DNA of 64,000 nt from Himantopus leucocephalus. Its lineage: Eukaryota; Chordata; Aves; Charadriiformes; Recurvirostridae. The notes beneath the pieces are model-generated. The model was not told the DNA's origin. It did not search any database and worked only from the letters and a program-made list of their open reading frames with translations. Below, in pieces: positions 41,619-53,640 of the stretch; the stretch's first letter is position 1; each line of letters starts with the position of its first letter. A program made the translations under genes and the position numbers. Location: assembly GCA_003993805.1 (NCBI GenBank), contig RSEF01000004.1, forward strand, positions 22,936,922 to 23,000,921. The letters run 5' to 3'.

Positions 41619-44484
41619 TCAAGCATAGAAAACATGCTTGGATATTTACCACATTCAGTATCTGTTAGCAGCAGGACTAACAAAACATGGCTGCTCATAC
41701 ATTTCTATTTTATACACAATCTCTGTCTCCTAAGCCTCTTACCTCAAGATAATGCGAGGGCACAGGTCTATGAAATCTAAGCTTACCTCTGCGACAGTAC
41801 CTCATATCCCTTAAGTTCCACACATTTCCTAGTTTCCTAATCAAAGCCTAAAGGCAAGAGCCTGTATGTACTACCGCTGAAGTGAAGCACGCACCAACTG
41901 CTTCAAGCACTGTGCATTACAGCTACAGCATAAGTTCTAAGAGATGATGTCTTCTTTTCCTCAATTTGGGGTGCTAGAGTGAAGAACTGCCTCCAGCTCT
42001 TCACATCCACACATTTTGCAAGAATACAGTACCTTTTGAGACTGCCTGTTTCTCTGCTAATTGGCTAATGGATTCAAAAACTGTTCTGGTAGTGGGGGAA
42101 AAGGTGATGACAACATTGCCAGAAAGGCAAGAAGGTAGTGATAAGCCAACAGCCTTTTCCTCATTTCCTTAGGAATTCTTGCTAAATATGATAAAATAAT
42201 TAAAAATTGCCACAACATTGACATTTGCACATGTGAAAATGTCACACTTAAGTTTATCTAAAGCTTTTGCAGAGCTAAAAAAACCAAAGTCAAACACTAT
42301 GCACCACCCAGAGGGTATCCCGCCATTTCCAAAGTAATAAAATTCCTGCATCTTAGACTCAGTATGTCACGATATAACTGGCACAAGGCCAAATATTATC
42401 CACAGGAAACATTTATGACACAGGTTGATTTTCATTTTTTTTAAAGAGAGCAATGGCCAAGAAGCGCTTACAGGGTTGAAGCGTTTAAAACCATTTAAAA
42501 GTGAAATGGATTTGTGGATAGAGTGCTTGCACGATCTATGCTGTCTATCATGCAGCTCTGCATTTTATCAAATTGATACCCTACATAAAGCATATCCAGT
42601 GTGACAATTTAGAAATTTTATCTGTATTACTCGATACAAGTTTGACACACAAAACCAGCACAATGCTGAATGCCTATATGTACATACGCATGTATATACA
42701 CACACGCGCTGAGCTAGACTGGGTTGAATCATATTCCTTCCAAACCAGGATTAGCAATTAATGAACATGTACTTAAGTGGAACTCACGCAGAACAGAGTT
42801 TGTTTTGTCTTTTCCTTATGTTTGCATGTCATCAAAAAAGAGGCAATTCAGGAAAGACAGCCTAAAACTGGACTCCACAGTGTAAAAAAAGGCCTGGTTA
42901 AAAGGCAGATCAGAGCAAGAAAGCTACAAACTAGCTAGTCATCGCAATGATCCATCTCAACAAACCCAGTTCTGCAAACTCCTGGGAGCTTTAAACGATG
43001 CTGGCAAACATTGTATTGTCCATTGATGAGCCATGAAGTCAGTACTATGTGCCAAGACACTGTGCCTTCTAGACACGTCATCTAACATATGCCTTATGTA
43101 GAGACTCCCTCCTACAAGTTTCTACCAAGGGATTAATTTAACTTTAAACCTTTAGAAACAAGTCAGTGCACAGGTTCTAACTGTGCACTCCATGAACCCA
43201 TATGGAAACCTTCTGATGAAAGCCAGCACTTACAGTTCAAACAGACTCTTAAAGCTTAGAAACATACAAGTGAACTACCTGACAGCAGTGTGGAGTAGCA
43301 TGTTCCCTGAATAAAGGCTATACGATAATTCCTATTTTCAGAAGCATCAAGCATTACATTTTGTCCTGCAGAGACAATTATTTTACTTTAAATTACTTAC
43401 TTAGGGAAAGTAATCTATTTCCCTCAAAGTTTATAATTTGCATCCAAAGTCGAATCTGAAGAAGTCAGTTTGAAGTAGGAATGAATGAAATGAAGCCTCT
43501 GAATAAATAATTTGATTTACTGTCTTTTACATACAGAACTTCATTCATCACATGAAAACAACCTTTGTGAGAAAAATAGTAAACTCATTTTGAACCTTTG
43601 CACCCACTTTTTTGACAAGCTGTTTAAAACGAAGTCTAAAAGTTTAGTGAAATGATTTTTTTTGCTTTTGACTGAAATTTCAAAAGCAGCTTCGAGATAT
43701 CAGTATCTAGAAGATGTTTTTAATCAACATTTATTGGATTATTCAATATTTCAGACTGATGTCATTCTTTAGAAAACTGTACATGGATTGAAGGTAGAAA
43801 AGAAGCCAAACAATTGAATGTACAATACTTATAATTTTCAACAGATGGCACTTTATAGCAAGGAATCTATAGCATCTAATTAAAAGAGAGCAAAAACAAT
43901 TGGATTGCTGACTGCATCAACGTGCCAAAGTCTGCACCTGAAAAGCCTAATATCCTTAAATTTGAAAGTATGGTTCTATAAAACTGAAAGTACAAAGAGG
44001 GAACCTAAAGCCAAGCAAAAACTCTGAAGTAACATTGTATCTCAGATATTAATCACACTGAGATGTTCTTCACAAAGGCAGGATATTGCCATCTTCTTTT
44101 CTTCTCAGGCAGAATTTACAGGTAGAGTTATAGACAGAAAAGAACATGACCATCAGACTATGCTTATTATTGCATACAGGCTCAGAAGAGAACAGAGAAT
44201 TCTTTTGGTAATATGACTTCGGGCAGTCTTGTGCAAAACTTTACAGTCATTTTGATGTCTAAAGCTACACAGAAGATTTTTAGAACCATTTATGAGCTAA
44301 ATAAACAAGAAGGGCCTTGGAACATTGCTGCCTCTGAGTTACTGCCCAAGTTACACTTCTAAGTTGTCTGTCAGCGTTATCTGAGTGGAAGGTGCTTACT
44401 AATGAGAGTCACAAAATAAGTTACCTTCAGTTACCTAATCAGCAGTTACAGAGAAAAACTCACTCTTCTTGGAGATGCACAGAG

Positions 44485-44736
44485 AAAGGCCAAAAGGCAA
44501 TGGACACAAATTGCAACATGGGAAATGGCAATTAGATAAGTTTTCATAGCAGAACGAGTTGAGTATTCAAACAGGCTACCCAGAGCATTTGAAGCTCCAT
44601 CTTCGGAGTTATTCAAAACTCAATAAGGCCCCGAGCAAGCTCATCTAGCTTCAACAATAGCCCTGCTTAGAGCAGGATGTTAGACTGCAAGATCACCAGT
44701 CCCTTCCAGGAACTTGAAGGATTCTAAACTGTTCAG
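44485..44736 (+). mobile_element. Old, diverged CR1 3' fragment
   Basis: The order of recognisable blocks is: CCAAAAGGCAATGGACACAA, GGCTACCCAGAGCATTTGAA, CTCCATCTTCGGAGTTATTC, AAAACTCAATAAGGCCCCGA, GCCCTGCTTAGAGCAGGATG and CAGTCCCTTCCAGGAACTTG. These follow the CR1 3' consensus with many substitutions. The terminal ATTCTATG units are reduced to GATTCTAAA. It lies beyond the 3' side of C4orf33. Confidence 0.8.
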
Positions 44737-46123
44737 TAGAAAGTGCTACACAAAAGGATGAGACCCAACACCACATCCTCAGGGCATAACTTCTGAAACA
44801 AACTCCCTCAATTATGACTGAGACATGGTCTCTCAGACTCCCAAAACAATCCTTCACACAAAACTAGAGAACATGACCAGCTTTTACCCTGTGACGACGA
44901 CATTTTAACAGGATGCAGGAAGTCCTCTTTCTAGTAAAGGATTGAGGACCACATCTTGGTCTGAACCCTCATTCTGAACTACACCAAAGTAGTTTGATTT
45001 TAAAGTCACCTACTTTTCGGATGTAGGATCTGGTTAGTGGGTAAGCTTCCCATTTTCTAAGTTAATTTATATAGGATCAAGTCAGCAGCCACAATCAAGC
45101 AGCACTTACTATGCTAGACAAAAAAGGAACATCTCATTCACAAATCCTGTCAGAGTTTACAGATTAGATGTTACCATCTAACAGTATTCAGTACTGTTAA
45201 AAATATTCATGCTTATATGTAGAAAATGTAGGCACATACAATTAGAGTATTTTCAGACTTAGGTGGCATGAAAACAATATTCTCATATGTCTGAGCAGAA
45301 TCCTTAAGATGATGTGACAAGGTCTTGGAACAAACAAGCTTTAGTAGGCACACAACTATATCAAAAGGTTTGACTAAACATAATTTGTCCCAGAAACTTT
45401 TCCTGAAATATATAAAACTGTTTGTAAATCCTCTGTACCTAAATATGAATGGAAATTCCACACTGAATTTGAAGCAGAGAGGTCTGCTAATAAAGTAATA
45501 CAGATTAGGTTCCCCCTTCAGCACTGTGCAAGGGAAAACTTCAGGTATAGGAAGGTACAGTAAAGCGTAGTGTTATACCTCCACAGCATCTTGCAATGCA
45601 AGTACTGGGCCACGAAATGCCATGATAGCTATATTCTTTTCTGTTCCTGAAGGAGGCATTCTTTCTCCTGATTGCAATCAAAAAGTTTAGGCACAGAACA
45701 ATCTCATTCAACAGCCAAGAACCAAGCAAGCAGCAGTGAAAATAACAGCAGAAATGCAGCAACTGCAGGAAACTGAAAGATCCCAAGCCAGATATGGGCC
45801 TCGTCAGGCTTAAAGCTCTCATGAAAACACAGCTGTAATTTTAGCACATTTTTTTTCCCTTCATTGGTAGGAACAGTTTCATCTGTGGAAGAGATGAGTA
45901 ACTCCATACCCAGATGGACCAAAACACATGCAGTTGCATACTTAATACATTTAGAATCAGCTGGCCCAGATACTTTACAGTTGATTTTAAGACTGATCAA
46001 TGATTGTGGTGTCAAGGGGAGCCTTACTAATCTGGTATTTACAAACTCAGCTCAGAATGAAGAAGTTGTTTCCATACAGCTTCATCCAACCTTAATGCTA
46101 TAGAAATTTGTGCCTCAATCCAT
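44737..46123 (-). other. Probable 3' UTR and immediate downstream flank of C4orf33
   Basis: This stretch follows the C4orf33 stop on the minus strand. Three unrelated minus-strand open frames of 93-103 codons lie here. None has a recognisable domain and they conflict in frame, so I read them as chance openings in the 3' UTR. I could not find a canonical AATAAA or ATTAAA on the minus strand here; only a TATAAA variant near 45,065-45,072 was noticed, so the transcript end is undefined. Confidence 0.4.
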
Positions 46124-46223
46124 CTAATTAGTGAGAGACTTCCATATATCTGATTCAGGCTGCTTCCAGTCTTCTCCCATTAGTCCTTTCAGGTTCAAAT
46201 CTTTGAAAAATTCCAGGCGATGA
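46124..46223 (-). CDS. C4orf33: C4orf33 last coding exon with stop codon
   Basis: The exon starts after a CTTTGCAG acceptor. It completes the Phe codon and reads [20 protein letters not shown] then [12 protein letters not shown] before TAG at 46126-46124. The WKQPESD(I/L)W motif matches the human C-terminus. The last few residues (KSLTN) differ from the human ending, as is common at a protein tail. Confidence 0.93.
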
Positions 46224-49200
46224 CTGCAAAGAGAGAAGAAATAAACAAAAAAGTTGTAAGTCTTGTAGTATGTGTCTTAATAAAAGGCAGTATCCTCAAT
46301 AGGTTTAATTAATCTTTAATTTCAGGTTTTCTTGGGCAAGAATGTAACCAGCATACCACGTGTTCGTTTTCCAAAACTTGAGTTTATAAATAAAAAACAC
46401 TACTGTGTTTCTGAAAATCTTGTACTGGACAAGACAGGGCAAAATCCTCAGCTATGAACAAGTATCACACAGTGAAGTTAACAAAGTGGTCACCTTTTAA
46501 ACTCCCTCAACTTTTGTTGCCTGGAACCACAGTCAGAGCAAGACCAGTGGTATCCTGCTTTTTGACTTATCTGCACTCCAATAGAGTAAAAATTCACAAC
46601 TCTCGACCAATTGAAAAATCATATCACAGGGATATCCTTTCCTTACAGAAAAGAGGAAGACTGAATAAGATAATGAAGCTAGTAAACATTTATATATATT
46701 TTTTTTAAGACTAGAAGTCTTGTTTTCTTTTAAACATTATGAATCAGTCCTTGCTAAGAATTTCTCCTTTAGGCTACCATACAGAAACAATACATGGAAG
46801 ACACTGAAGCCAACTGCTAATTAATATTTACATTAAACAACTGCCAAACAGCAGACAGAACATCTGACACTACACTAATCATTTAACAAGGTAAATGGAA
46901 TTCTCTTATTAGGAAGTAATTTGTAAGAGTAAAGACAAACTAAGAGCAATGAAATTAGCAAGGAGCAACCTCTTCACATAATTGCATCTACTACCAATGT
47001 CTGAAAAAGTCAAGGTGGTTTGTTTTTTTTTTTGCAAGGCGTACTACAGAAAGAGTAGAAAGAATCCCTTCCTGAAAAATAATACAGGCGTCCTCCAGTT
47101 TACCATAAAAAAAATAAAAGTATCTATTTCTTATGAAACACTGGTAAAGAGAATGTATTATATTACCAATAGCTTAGATTTTTTTTAAACAGTTGCCGAA
47201 GCTAAGTTTTTCTTAAATAAAGGCAAATAAAGGGTAAAGTATCTAAAAATTTACCTTACCCGGCTGTCATTTTCTGTTGAGTAGTAAGTTTGCATAAGAA
47301 CTACAGTGTATCCTCTAGAGCTAGTTCATTTATACACAATGCCCAGCAGTAGCAGTTTTTAAATCAAATCATCTCAGCCTAACAGTCAAAACAAAATAAA
47401 TAGGCAAAAAGCACAATTTAAAAATCAAGATACTCTAGTTTTTCTATTGATACCAGGTATCCTTTTATTATACTTTTCCGTTTAGTCTGCCTTTTCAAAT
47501 TTTTCCATAATGTGGAACCGTCTTGTAGAGGTGAGGTTGTTTAGAACAGTAGGGGAGATGCAAAAGAGATTTACTGGAAAATTATCTGGTGAAATTAACA
47601 CTAAATGGCATTTCAGGAGGTGCTGGAGGCAAGGAAAAAGTAGAACAACCTATCTATGATTTAGCTGAGGAAGGTGATAAAACAGATGCCAATGGTCTTG
47701 AATGCATCATTTTCTACGCACCTAGGGGATAACATAGAAATCAAGCACTAATTACAGCTATCTGCCACAGTGCTTTATACAAAGTACAGTGCCAACGGAT
47801 CTGCAGCTAAGCGGTATAATTAAAACACTAGTGGCACTCAACCTGAAAACCAGATTAGCTTTTTTAAGTATTCCAAGAATAGTGCAACTATATTACAAAA
47901 GAGCTAATTTTATGCTTACAAATCTGGTTTCTGTCCTTCCTGTAGTTCGTGTCGAGGCACAGGATGAAGCGCTTCATATTTTCTCTCTTCTCCTGAGCCA
48001 TGAATTGCAAATGCATTAAACTTGTTAGTGGATGGTGGAAAATAATTCCAAGGAAGATGAGCTTTACCTTCCCACTTGGTTTTCATTCTGGTCACCTCAA
48101 ACTCTAAAGGAAGTTCTTCCTGTTAAAAGGTGAGGGGGGGGGAGAGAAAAAAAAAAAAAAAAGAGGTAATGTCATCTTCCAATCAGGCAACAGGTACCTA
48201 AAACCAACTCGTTTTTCTGTACATTGTGAACGTACTTGACCACTTACTTTCCATACTCTTCTTTTGCCAGAAAGCAGCAGCAACAAGTGTTGTCCATGGC
48301 TGTCAAAAAATTAGAGCACAAGTTTCTTTAAACAATGCCAAGTTATTAGTATACCTTTCTGCCACAAATACATACATTCCCCATATTGGAACAATTTCTG
48401 TACCCAGTCTTCCTCACACATATATCTTACAATCGTTAGAAATGCAAATTATCATTTGTGACTTTTTCAGAGTGCTGTACTTACGGACAAAGTTCAACTT
48501 CTAAATAGTGTTCAGTTCTGTCATTCAGGAAAAATGCTTCTACAACTGAAAAAAAACGAAACAGGCCATCAGTATTTTATATTAACTATTTTCTAATATC
48601 CTGAGACCTTCATATCCCACTAAAACAATTATGTTCCCATGATTTTTGGCCTGTGCTGTACCAGAGCTTGACTAGCTGTGTACATGCTACTGACAGCTTC
48701 CTAACTATTTGAAATGCTGTGCCATAATTGTAACTTCAAGAGCTTTTATTTTTAATGCCTATTATCATAAAGAGCTTTATAAAGCACTGTACTAATTTGA
48801 TTTACTTTACCAATTACAGCTTTGGAAACACTCCTCTTGATGCAGCAGAAAAATACGTCAAGTACTAACTCATGTTAGCTGTCCATGGAGTAAGAAAAGC
48901 ATCGGCACACAGCTATTTCACCTAGTATGCTTGCTGTGAACAAAGCCGACCGAGATAGAGCGATTCCAGTCAATCATATTCACAGCAGGCACTCCAGGTA
49001 GAGCACTTAAGTGCACAAGTCTTGTGTTTGCTGGTAGCCTGAGGATTCAGAGCACCAGAGACCAGAAGATAAAAAAAACAAAGAGGAGCATACACTCACA
49101 GCAGAGCACACGCCCCATAACTGCGATTGCTAAATCTCAGAAATAGTGAGAAAGCGTTTAGCTCTTAAATGGTTTTTCCCTGTAGATTGCTGATACTTTG

Positions 49201-50619
49201 GACAAGGGATTACTTTTCCAGGTGTACCTGAAAGCCACATGTGACTTAAATCACCTTTCAGGAACGCAAAGGAGAAGTATAATGGTGTTTCTCACAGCAA
49301 TGACACTATTAGAAAGCTTTAGTTAGAATTATGTTTACATATGATTGATTATTTTAGTTTTACATAAGCCTATTTAGTATAATAACATCAAAGAGGTGAT
49401 AATACTGTGTTAGTAGAACTTTAATCAGAATAGTTCAATAATCAGGAAGTAGAAAACTCCTGGAAACATTAAATTCTTGCATTATTACCAATGGGTAAAA
49501 GTAACAGTATGACAGGAAAGGAGAAAGAAAACAGCATTACTATAAGAATATTCCCCATTCCATTTGGGTGCAATTTTGAATCATATTTTATGAGCTGCTA
49601 TTTCTTTGTTTCACACTTCCCTATTCCTCAAATAGACTTTGGAAAAGTGATTAAAATAGCATCTATTTTAGTTATTGCTCTCTACTTCTTAAAGCAAAAG
49701 TGGAACTTATCTTTAGGATTTCACTTCTATTTACCTATTGCAAAAGCAGGTTTTTTTATATATATATATATGCGCCACAAAATTATTTTGATATTCAAAT
49801 ATGTCAAGCCTCTGTTATTCCACAAGTTATATCAGTAACCCAGAAACTAAGTTTGAGTGCCTATACTATTGACAGGATCAGAAAGAGTCAACCTCATCAC
49901 TCTTGAAATCAATCCAGCTCACTGGACTCCATTTCTTTGTGGCCACCAAGCAACGTAACTTACTTGTTGCTTTTCCCAGTCATTCGTATTGTTGTACTAC
50001 TATAAAACAACCACTCACCTTACAGTCAGCGGTGCTAGTGATGAAAATCAATTCACCACCTAGGAAAAGAGCATCACCGCTCGATACAATTTGGGGTAGT
50101 TTTCAGCTGAATATAGTATGAGGCTTATAGTTACTTAAGGAGCTGTTTAAGGGTAAGGCAGTGATCACAACTAAATTCTTTCCCAGTATTCCTTCCCAGA
50201 CTGCTTAGGATTTAAGAGAAAGGAAAATTTTTGCTTTACATTTCAGATCTGATCTTTAAAAGCTGTACTGTGACCAAAGAAACTGAATTAAATTAGATGT
50301 CACACACTCACAACCGTTAGATCAGTTTTAAAAAATAACCGTCGCAGACTCTTAAATAAAGACCAGGCACATTAACTACAGAGGAACATCAGTGTCTATA
50401 CAAATCACATATATTTGCAGCAGAACAGCTACACTTACCCTCATAGTTCCACAGCCTACTAAAAGGTTTCCCTGGCTCTCCAAGTGGCGCTGGAGGATCA
50501 TTAAAGAAGGGAGCACGAACTTCCATTAACAGTCCTGCATTGTCTGACTTCAGCACAATTGTTACCGGCTCATGGCTCACAGGTAAACCATCCCACGTGT
50601 GTTTAATTGTAAATTCCAT
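46124..50619 (-). CDS. C4orf33: C4orf33 orthologue (UPF0462 family protein), five coding exons
   Basis: The coding sequence joins 50619-50439, 48545-48485, 48299-48248, 48119-47920 and 46223-46124 on the minus strand. The pieces are 181, 61, 52, 200 and 100 bases, total 594, which is 197 codons plus TAG. Every junction has GT/AG borders and matching phase. Recognition rests on family motifs: HTWDG near the start, then [39 protein letters not shown] (H and G follow the third junction), [40 protein letters not shown], and WKQPESD near the C-terminus. The human protein is about 199 residues, so this copy is full length. There is no signal peptide or membrane segment, so a soluble intracellular protein is expected. 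The family has no established biochemical role; I recall a DOMON-like or CBM9-like beta-sandwich being suggested for it, but cannot confirm that here. It diverges from SCLT1 across a CpG-island promoter. Identity is very secure; function is unknown. Confidence 0.95.
47920..48119 (-). CDS. C4orf33: C4orf33 fourth coding exon
   Basis: A 200-base exon, the largest of the gene. It starts in phase 0 after a TTTTAACAG acceptor and ends with two bases of a Phe codon before a GTAAGC donor. It carries the conserved [29 protein letters not shown] and ELQEGQKPD segments. Its acceptor is preceded by an unusually long pyrimidine run (see 48120-48162). Confidence 0.94.
48120..48162 (-). promoter_or_regulatory. 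Extended polypyrimidine tract at the C4orf33 exon 4 acceptor
   Basis: Read on the minus strand, the last 43 bases of this 128-base intron are a T16 run, CTCTC, a C9 run, then TCACCTTTTAACAG. The splice acceptor is therefore built on two back-to-back homopolymers that are prone to length change. Confidence 0.7.
48248..48299 (-). CDS. C4orf33: C4orf33 third coding exon
   Basis: A 52-base exon between a TTTTTGACAG acceptor and a GTAAGT donor. Its first base completes a Pro codon, then it reads [17 protein letters not shown] and ends on a codon boundary. The run of five Leu codons matches the Leu-rich strand of the family. The introns on both sides are short (185 bases upstream, 128 downstream). 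Confidence 0.93.
48485..48545 (-). CDS. C4orf33: C4orf33 second coding exon
   Basis: A 61-base exon between a TTTTTTCAG acceptor and a GTAAGT donor. It completes the Val codon begun in the previous exon, reads [19 protein letters not shown], and leaves two bases (CC) for the next exon. It is short and would be missed by ORF-length filters. Confidence 0.93.
49757..49771. repeat. (TA)7 microsatellite after a T7 run
   Basis: A short TA repeat in the first intron between C4orf33 coding exons. Confidence 0.9.
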
Positions 50620-50628
50620 CTTCATATA
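50439..50628 (-). CDS. C4orf33: C4orf33 first coding exon
   Basis: The exon begins after a pyrimidine-rich acceptor ending in TTTATGTAG and ends before a GTAAGTG donor. Only three bases of 5' UTR (TAT) precede the first ATG (50625-50623). A second in-frame ATG follows two codons later (50619-50617). The human protein, as I recall it, begins MEF, which matches the second Met, so I took 50619 as the start. The first ATG would add only Met-Lys. It encodes 60 codons plus one base, including HTWDG and the [12 protein letters not shown] stretch. Because the acceptor sits just upstream of the ATG, most of the 5' UTR must be on a separate leader exon, probably in the CpG island. Confidence 0.93.
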
Positions 50629-53600
50629 CTACATAAATGAGAAAGAAGAGTATGTCGAAGAAGATCTCAGATTCCATTTCAGCAGCAAGCGCACGGTTTG
50701 CTCAGACAGGAAAAAAAAGCACACTTTCTCACAAAGTCAATCACCAAATCATATTTTACACATCAAAAGAACTGAAATAGTTTAGCCAAACAGTTACATG
50801 AATGCTTTTCATAGGTTTTTATACCTGCATGGTTACAAATCACTCTGAAGTCCTACCAAGCTTAAGGCATTTCAACTATGTACCTAAATAAACATCTTCC
50901 AAAACCATCAGAAATACTTACCAACAGAACAGATAAACAGAACAAAGTCTCCACTACATGATCTTAGATGATTTGGTAACATGAGAAAATAGATTGAGAA
51001 AAACCTTTTGTGAATCTGAGATGCAAGAAAATGAAACAATGAGCTAAAGCCTTCCTTCGCTGTCACTGCAAATCAGCTGAGCTACGGGATTTCCAGGAAA
51101 ACCGCAAGCCCATCTTTTTAAACACATTGAATGTTTGCAGAGCAGCAAGAACAGAGAATACTGCACTCCAGCAGCTGTTGTTACTTAGAAATAACTGTAC
51201 AAGCCTTAAGAATAGCCTTAATCTATTCAATAAGCAAAAGAACCAGTGGAGCCCAGTTTCCAACAAGTTTATGGCCCCTTACCCCTCCCCTCCTCAGTAT
51301 TATAAGTTCTTTTCCATCTCCACAAAACTGATCCTTGATTTGTTCCCTTACACATCTCCTAGCCATACAAGAAGGGAACTGGCAGTGCATAGCCTGACTG
51401 AGAATTATGCACATGCTGTTAAGTCCTGTGACCAGAGAGGTGCTAGCTTAGTAGCTGTTGTAACCACGTCTCCATCAGTGGGGAATGCTGAATTGGGCTA
51501 TTTCATCTCTACCCAGATACCCATTTTATTGGGACTCACAGAAAGGTAAGCATAACTGACCACATTCTGCAGATGTTGTCAACAGGTGTAGTACCTGAGA
51601 CAGAATGTAACCACATGTATCACACTCCCCTATACACCACAGCCTTGCTCTTATGACTACACATTAACTGGGTCTGATAGCCTGTGCTACAGTCACACTA
51701 GCCAGTTTCCATTGCTGAAAAGCACCAGACCTCCTCTCTTTGAGTTCAAGTCAGTAAAATAGCTACAATGACATTAGCTAAGTAGATATACTCATGATCA
51801 AGGAGTTGATGATGCGACCAAAATGTGACAGATTAGAGAAAATCTGAAGTAATAGATTTAGTAATTAGACAACTTAATTTAAGAAGTTCAGTAAAAAAGG
51901 GAAGTCAAATATTAGACTTTTCAGTTTGTTCTAATACAACCTCGTCAAAGCTAATTAAGTTCTTAGCTAGACAAGCATCAGATCGGCTTTATGCGAGAGA
52001 CCTGGGATAGCCCTAGAAACGATGAAAGACTCTACCATCATTAGTGTTCACTCGAACTCAAGCAGCAAGTTTCTGGAAGCAAGATGACACAAGTTGAAAG
52101 AAAACAGTCAGTGTACAAAGCACGGGGAAGGAAGACACCCAACAGTGTCCTAACAGCATTCTTAAGCCTGCAGAAACTGGCTCATAGTCCAGTATTAGTA
52201 GTAACTCAAACAAGCAAAGCTAAATGATCCACAGTTTAAAACAAAAAAAAGAGAGAAAGTTAGAAAAGGTATTCTAAGTACAGTGACAACTCTTCTGCAA
52301 GAATTACAATGTACACCACCAAATAAAAGAGCAATGTTAAATAACAAGTCCCTTTCACAACACAAACAGCTGCTGAAACATATTTAATGGGCTAGTTAGC
52401 CTTAAACTGATCTAAAAAATATTAATCCACAGGAAATGTAGGCAAGTGGCATGTTTTTTCATTTTCTAAGCTGCAAACACTGAGCAGCATGAGCATGAAG
52501 CATCCACAGATGGTAAGACCCTTCCTAGTGGTTTTTTAAATTAACAGAATTCCTGTAAATGGAGTGCACATGCTTTATGTGCACTTACTGTGAAAGGAAA
52601 CAAGACAAAATTCCACAAGCAGGATCACTTACTCAAAAGAGCAAAGTTTAAGAGTAGATGGGTGCATCTAAGAAAGTTAATAAAGTGTTATGAACCCATT
52701 TTAGACCACACTATTAGATTAACATTATGCACTTAGAAGTCAACATTTCCTTTTATTAGTCTATTTTCAGTTTGTGCTAATATATTTAACTCTTTGCATT
52801 CACTGGTCAAGTTTCTGAAACACCTCTTTGAAAACACTGCCAGATTTCAATAGCGTTTTAAAATAATATAGCCTTCTAATAAAAGTAGCCTGGGAAGACC
52901 TTAAAATCCAGAGAGAATTACATGCCTAGCTATTACAATTCCTGACTGAAGTAGGCAATGTGAAGCTTCTCCTTGTGCAGAAGATTTGAAAGGTTGTCTC
53001 AGGAAAAGAGTCACAACATACCAGCTTTTAAAAAAAGCAGTAAAATAACAGAACCTTCTAAACTCCTTTAAACACTACTGTAACTGTAGCATCTAGGATG
53101 AGGAGAGAGGTGCATCACGCATTCCTATTTGTACCTGTATGAGTGACAGATGACATTTTTTGTAAAAAACTTAACACCAGCAGGGCCAGCTTACAGTGCA
53201 CTGAAATGAACGTACTGAACATTTAGCCTATTGTTGTAAAACAGTATTACTCTTGAATAGAAAAATATGTAATTTTAAAAAGAAATAAAGTAATAAGGAA
53301 AACTGCAAAACATCCACTAGCTTTCGTGAGAGGCCTACCTAGTGCTAAGGTTGCTCAATTTACAGGACAGCAGATCTAAGATTTTCCAAATTAATAGCCT
53401 TTGGCGCAAGTTTTAAGTTTATTACATTGCACAGACTTCGGTAAGCTGGTTATTAGCGTGCTTTTCAATTATTACAAAAACACCACCACATAGCAATGGT
53501 GCAAAAGTAAATTAAAACCGCGAGAGGAGAACTTTCATTACCTTTTAACGCTACACCTCAGCCAGTTGTTAACACACTGTAAAGAGATGCAAACGCTTAA

Positions 53601-53640
53601 TGAATTCGTTTTACAGCAAGAAAATGCAATTTATAAATTA
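50629..53640 (-). other. C4orf33 5' intron
   Basis: An AT-rich stretch between the first coding exon and the CpG island. I see no exon with homology in it. A plus-strand open frame of 140 codons at 51127-51549 has no recognisable features and is probably chance. The leader exon must join from the CpG island. A candidate donor on the minus strand is GTAAGA at about 54091-54086, though its exon-side bases are not ideal. Confidence 0.5.

Larger units (their letters stand above)
36755..44484. other. AT-rich intergenic DNA, no gene found
   Basis: Only short open frames (up to 71 codons) without recognisable content. A short CR1-like phrase near 37,990-38,020 is too brief to call. A C13 run and an A-rich repeat are listed separately. 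Confidence 0.6.

Noticed and set aside
45213..46015. Three minus-strand open frames of 93-103 codons just beyond the C4orf33 stop
   Set aside because: They are in different frames, have no homology to the family, and are not needed: the C4orf33 protein is complete at 46,124. Most likely 3' UTR.
51127..51549. 140-codon plus-strand open frame in the 5' intron of C4orf33
   Set aside because: It is antisense to an intron, has no family resemblance, and competes with other open frames on both strands.
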